NCBI GenBank assembly: GCA_024644405.1
Contig: JAHELC010000009.1
Location: forward strand, 1-64,000
Length of the DNA: 64,000 nt
From: Nitrospinaceae bacterium
GTDB taxonomy: Bacteria; Nitrospinota; Nitrospinia; Nitrospinales; Nitrospinaceae
Direction: 5' to 3'
In this document: piece after piece, positions 61,708 to 64,000 of the stretch
Layout of the letters: each line of letters starts with the position of its first letter
Position numbering within the stretch: position 1 is the stretch's first letter
Program-made: the position numbers and the translations under genes
Notes under the pieces: model-generated
The model's input: the letters and a program-made list of their open reading frames with translations, nothing else
Told to the model about the DNA's origin: nothing
The model's database searches: none

Positions 61708-63483
61708 TTAAACGGACAGGGAGGAGATGCGTTCCTGGATATTTTCTCTTTCGTGGTAGCCGAGATAGAGAAGTCCATCGGCCAGGGAATAGTTGTGGGG
61801 AAAGGTCATGACTTCGCGGCTGATTCTCTGCACCACTTCCTGATAAACCTCGGTGGCCTGTTCGGCGTTCAGCCCTTCTTTGATCTTGTAGGAAAATCCC
61901 AGAGACAAATCATGATTCGGGGGGTTGCTCAGGTCATAGACGCCCCACTGCCCCGGGTCCTTCGCGAGGGGAGTTCCCTTTTCCAGGTCGAACTGCGAGG
62001 CGATGCATGAGAATCCGGGTGAGTCGAGAATGTGCTGATTGTCCATCACGAAGTTGACGGAATCCATCACTTCATCCCGCGTTTCGGTGGGGAACCCGAC
62101 CAGGATGTAAAAATGCATGGCGATCCCGATGCGGATGCACTCCTCGACGGTTTTGTCGATGACTTCCTTGGGACAACCTTTTTTCATGGAATCCAACACG
62201 CGCTGATTGTACGATTCCATGCCGAAAATCAGCTTGCGGCAACCCGACTTGTACAGGGTTTCCATCCGATTGTCACGCAACAGGCTTTTCTCGAATTTCA
62301 GCTCGCCGGTCCACTGGACGTCGACTTCCTGTTCGATCAGTTTTTCGGAAAACGTTTTCAGAAAATTGATCGGTAACGCTTCATCGGTAAAGAAGAAGTA
62401 ATTGCAGCCATACTTCTCTTTCAGGTTTTTGAAATCCTGCACCACCGTTTCTGCATAGCGCACATGGAAATCCATGTGATCGAACGGGATCGAACAGAAC
62501 GCGCATTTTTCCCAATAGCAACCGCGCGATCCCATGATCGGCAATACCCGCTCCGGCGTCAGATACAAATCAAAAGGGATACCGTCGAAATCCGGCGTCG
62601 GCAAAGCGTTCAATTCTTCCTTGGCGAACGGGCGGTTCACCTTCACTCCACCGTTATGCTTATACACCAGATTGGGCACCTGAGACAGGTCTCCATCCCC
62701 CCGCAAATGTTCTACGAGACGCAACAACGGCGTTTCGCCTTCGTGCACGATAAAGCTGTCGACAAAATCAAACAGCGGCGAACCCTTTTCGAGGACGTCC
62801 ACCAGCTTGGTGAACACACTGCCACCTACCGTGATATGGATTTCCGGTCGCGCCTCCTTGATGAGGTGCGCCAGGGTCAGGCCGGGAATGATCTGTTCGA
62901 CGGAGGTGATGGAGATACCCAGGATGTCGATATCCTCTTTGAGGATGTCGGGAACGTAATGCTGCTTGTACAAATCGTAAAAGAAGTTTTCTTCCGGATG
63001 CTTGAACGAATCGAGTATTTCCTGAGTGGAGTACGGCGAAAACCGCAACTGGCTGCCGATCACCGTCAACTGCGACGGGTAATAGGAGGCCAGAATATTG
63101 TCGAGCCAGACGTCGATGATTTTCAGGGCTTCCATGTAGCGGTCGACCTGATAGAACTCCTCCGTGCGCAGAATGGTTTTAGCGCCGTCGATCTGATCCT
63201 TCAGGGCAGGGATGATTTCTTCCGCTTCGCGTAGTTTTTCAAATTTTTCTTTTTCGATGTCGGTGAGAAAGGGTTTGGAGCCGAGCTGGTGGAGGTCTTT
63301 CAGAATGCGGTCGTAAAGCGGCCGGGTATTTTCCCAGGAACACAGGTGGTCCAACAGCTCGATGGCGAGATCCCTCTGCACGACATCTGTAATGCCGTGC
63401 TGATGCAGGAAACCTTTCAGGGCTGGCAGGCTCAGATAAGGCTGAGACGGATGCCAGGACGATGGAAACACCAGATAAATCAT
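61708..63483 (-). CDS. B12-binding domain radical SAM protein
   Basis: A 591-residue protein with an N-terminal region resembling a B12-binding fold (about 1-255, with ILGISITSVEQIIPGLTLAHLIKEARPEIHITVGG) and a radical SAM domain. The iron-sulfur motif is GCYWEKCAFC, with cysteines at 322, 327 and 330 (C-x4-C-x2-C), followed by a cluster of later GME and LVGFPTET sequences typical of radical SAM. Many members of this group modify lipids, peptides or RNA, but the substrate here is unknown. It precedes the cupin gene region on the same strand, transcribed away from it. Confidence 0.9.
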   Translation of the reverse strand: MIYLVFPSSWHPSQPYLSLPALKGFLHQHGITDVVQRDLAIELLDHLCSWENTRPLYDRILKDLHQLGSKPFLTDIEKEKFEKLREAEEIIPALKDQIDGAKTILRTEEFYQVDRYMEALKIIDVWLDNILASYYPSQLTVIGSQLRFSPYSTQEILDSFKHPEENFFYDLYKQHYVPDILKEDIDILGISITSVEQIIPGLTLAHLIKEARPEIHITVGGSVFTKLVDVLEKGSPLFDFVDSFIVHEGETPLLRLVEHLRGDGDLSQVPNLVYKHNGGVKVNRPFAKEELNALPTPDFDGIPFDLYLTPERVLPIMGSRGCYWEKCAFCSIPFDHMDFHVRYAETVVQDFKNLKEKYGCNYFFFTDEALPINFLKTFSEKLIEQEVDVQWTGELKFEKSLLRDNRMETLYKSGCRKLIFGMESYNQRVLDSMKKGCPKEVIDKTVEECIRIGIAMHFYILVGFPTETRDEVMDSVNFVMDNQHILDSPGFSCIASQFDLEKGTPLAKDPGQWGVYDLSNPPNHDLSLGFSYKIKEGLNAEQATEVYQEVVQRISREVMTFPHNYSLADGLLYLGYHERENIQERISSLSV

Positions 63484-63537
63484 TTTAAAGAATTCCCTAA
63501 CTTAACCGGCCTGCGCCGGGATCGTGTATCAAAAAAA

Positions 63538-63858
63538 TTACTGGGGTTTAGGCGCCATAAACACCAGGAGAACCAACGGCTCTTGCGTATGGTTCACCAC
63601 CCCGTGGACCTCTCCGGAAGGCGCCAGGGTGATCTCCCCAGCCGCCAGTTCTTTCTCTTCGGACCCGACAGTGATGCGGCCCTTCCCTTCCAGTAGATAA
63701 TATATCTTGTCCGACCCCTTGTGGGCATGCACTTTCTGGACCTGGCCGGGCTCGAGACAGTATACATCACAAAAAAACCGGTCCGTATCGAAAAGGCTGA
63801 CCTTGTTCATTTTCTCGGATTTAAACTGCACCTGGTCTTTGACGTTGACGACTTTCAT
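63538..63858 (-). CDS. small cupin domain protein
   Basis: A 106-residue single-domain cupin. The first motif reads VHAHKGSDKIYYLLEGKGRITVG, with histidines H44 and H46 and a glutamate nearby, and the second motif includes APSGEVHGVVN with a histidine. These residues could bind a metal. No specific enzyme activity can be assigned. It lies upstream of the radical SAM gene, separated from it by 54 bases, so the two are plausibly cotranscribed. Confidence 0.88.
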   Translation of the reverse strand: MKVVNVKDQVQFKSEKMNKVSLFDTDRFFCDVYCLEPGQVQKVHAHKGSDKIYYLLEGKGRITVGSEEKELAAGEITLAPSGEVHGVVNHTQEPLVLLVFMAPKPQ

Positions 63859-64000
63859 AACTATCCAAATCCTTCCGATGAACGGTTGAGGGCTGTAATT
63901 CCCTTAAAAATCATAGAGATCAGCGGATTTTATCACAGTGGTCCGAGGCTTCAAGTAAAATGTAGCGTGGCTTGGAGGACTGTCGGATAAGCGGTTGACT

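Overview
The window is a contiguous stretch of a Gram-negative bacterial chromosome with about 52% GC by eye. It carries an outer-membrane receptor with TonB, an RND efflux pump, lipoprotein maturation genes (lgt, lspA), c-di-GMP signalling and a surface polysaccharide locus. No phage, insertion sequence or CRISPR array was seen. The gene style (rpsF-ssb-rpsR-DUF2232 operon, DapL lysine pathway, cobalamin dependence) fits Nitrospinota or a delta-proteobacteria-like lineage. This placement is an inference from gene content and was not tested by any search.

Region by region. 1-1300 (minus): rpsF-ssb-rpsR-DUF2232, cut by the window edge. 1376-4700: a seven-blade FG-GAP lipoprotein candidate and an orphan peptide-type solute-binding protein. 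4768-4973: promoter, initiator tRNA-fMet and terminator. 5197-9603: a 2[4Fe-4S] ferredoxin, a GGDEF-EAL protein, and a small HDOD/HspQ/membrane-protein operon. 9824-12463: LemA followed by two tandem GIDE-like membrane proteins, each with one perfect EF-hand loop. 12468-20158 (minus): dicarboxylate symporter, lgt, two tandem lspA copies, ileS, trpS and a site-2 protease. 20633-22995: a membrane-anchored disordered protein translationally coupled to a MinD/FlhG-like ATPase. 23002-36268: a surface polysaccharide locus with a bi-domain oxidoreductase, two polytopic proteins, AsnB, a methyltransferase, a Wzx-type flippase, a GT4 glycosyltransferase and a heparinase-II/III-like protein. 36341-38352: a poly(A) polymerase/CCA-type nucleotidyltransferase and an esterase. 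38380-46041: a complete cobalamin uptake locus, btuF-btuD-btuC-cobQ-btuB-tonB, under two cobalamin riboswitches. 46132-52033: a cytochrome c lipoprotein, dapL, folK, and the minus-strand operon tmk-ubiX-nifS-thiI. 52184-59036: a membrane-anchored protein, a DnaJ-like protein, and an RND adaptor/permease with a third coupled membrane protein. 59171-63858 (minus): a secreted SdrD-B-like protein, a B12-binding radical SAM protein and a cupin.

Functional links. The cobalamin locus pairs a transcription-attenuating riboswitch in front of the ABC importer with a second riboswitch that appears to act on translation of the outer-membrane receptor. It ends in a dedicated TonB. A cobalamin-dependent radical SAM candidate lies 17 kb away. 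The cysteine desulfurase and the rhodanese-free ThiI are adjacent and overlapping, which suggests a dedicated sulfur-transfer pair. lgt and lspA lie together as a lipoprotein-processing cluster, with lspA duplicated. The most unusual parts are the LemA/GIDE/GIDE-EF-hand cassette, the disordered-anchor/MinD-like pair, the tandem lspA genes, the leader hairpin before the flippase gene, and the RND permease with altered proton-relay positions.
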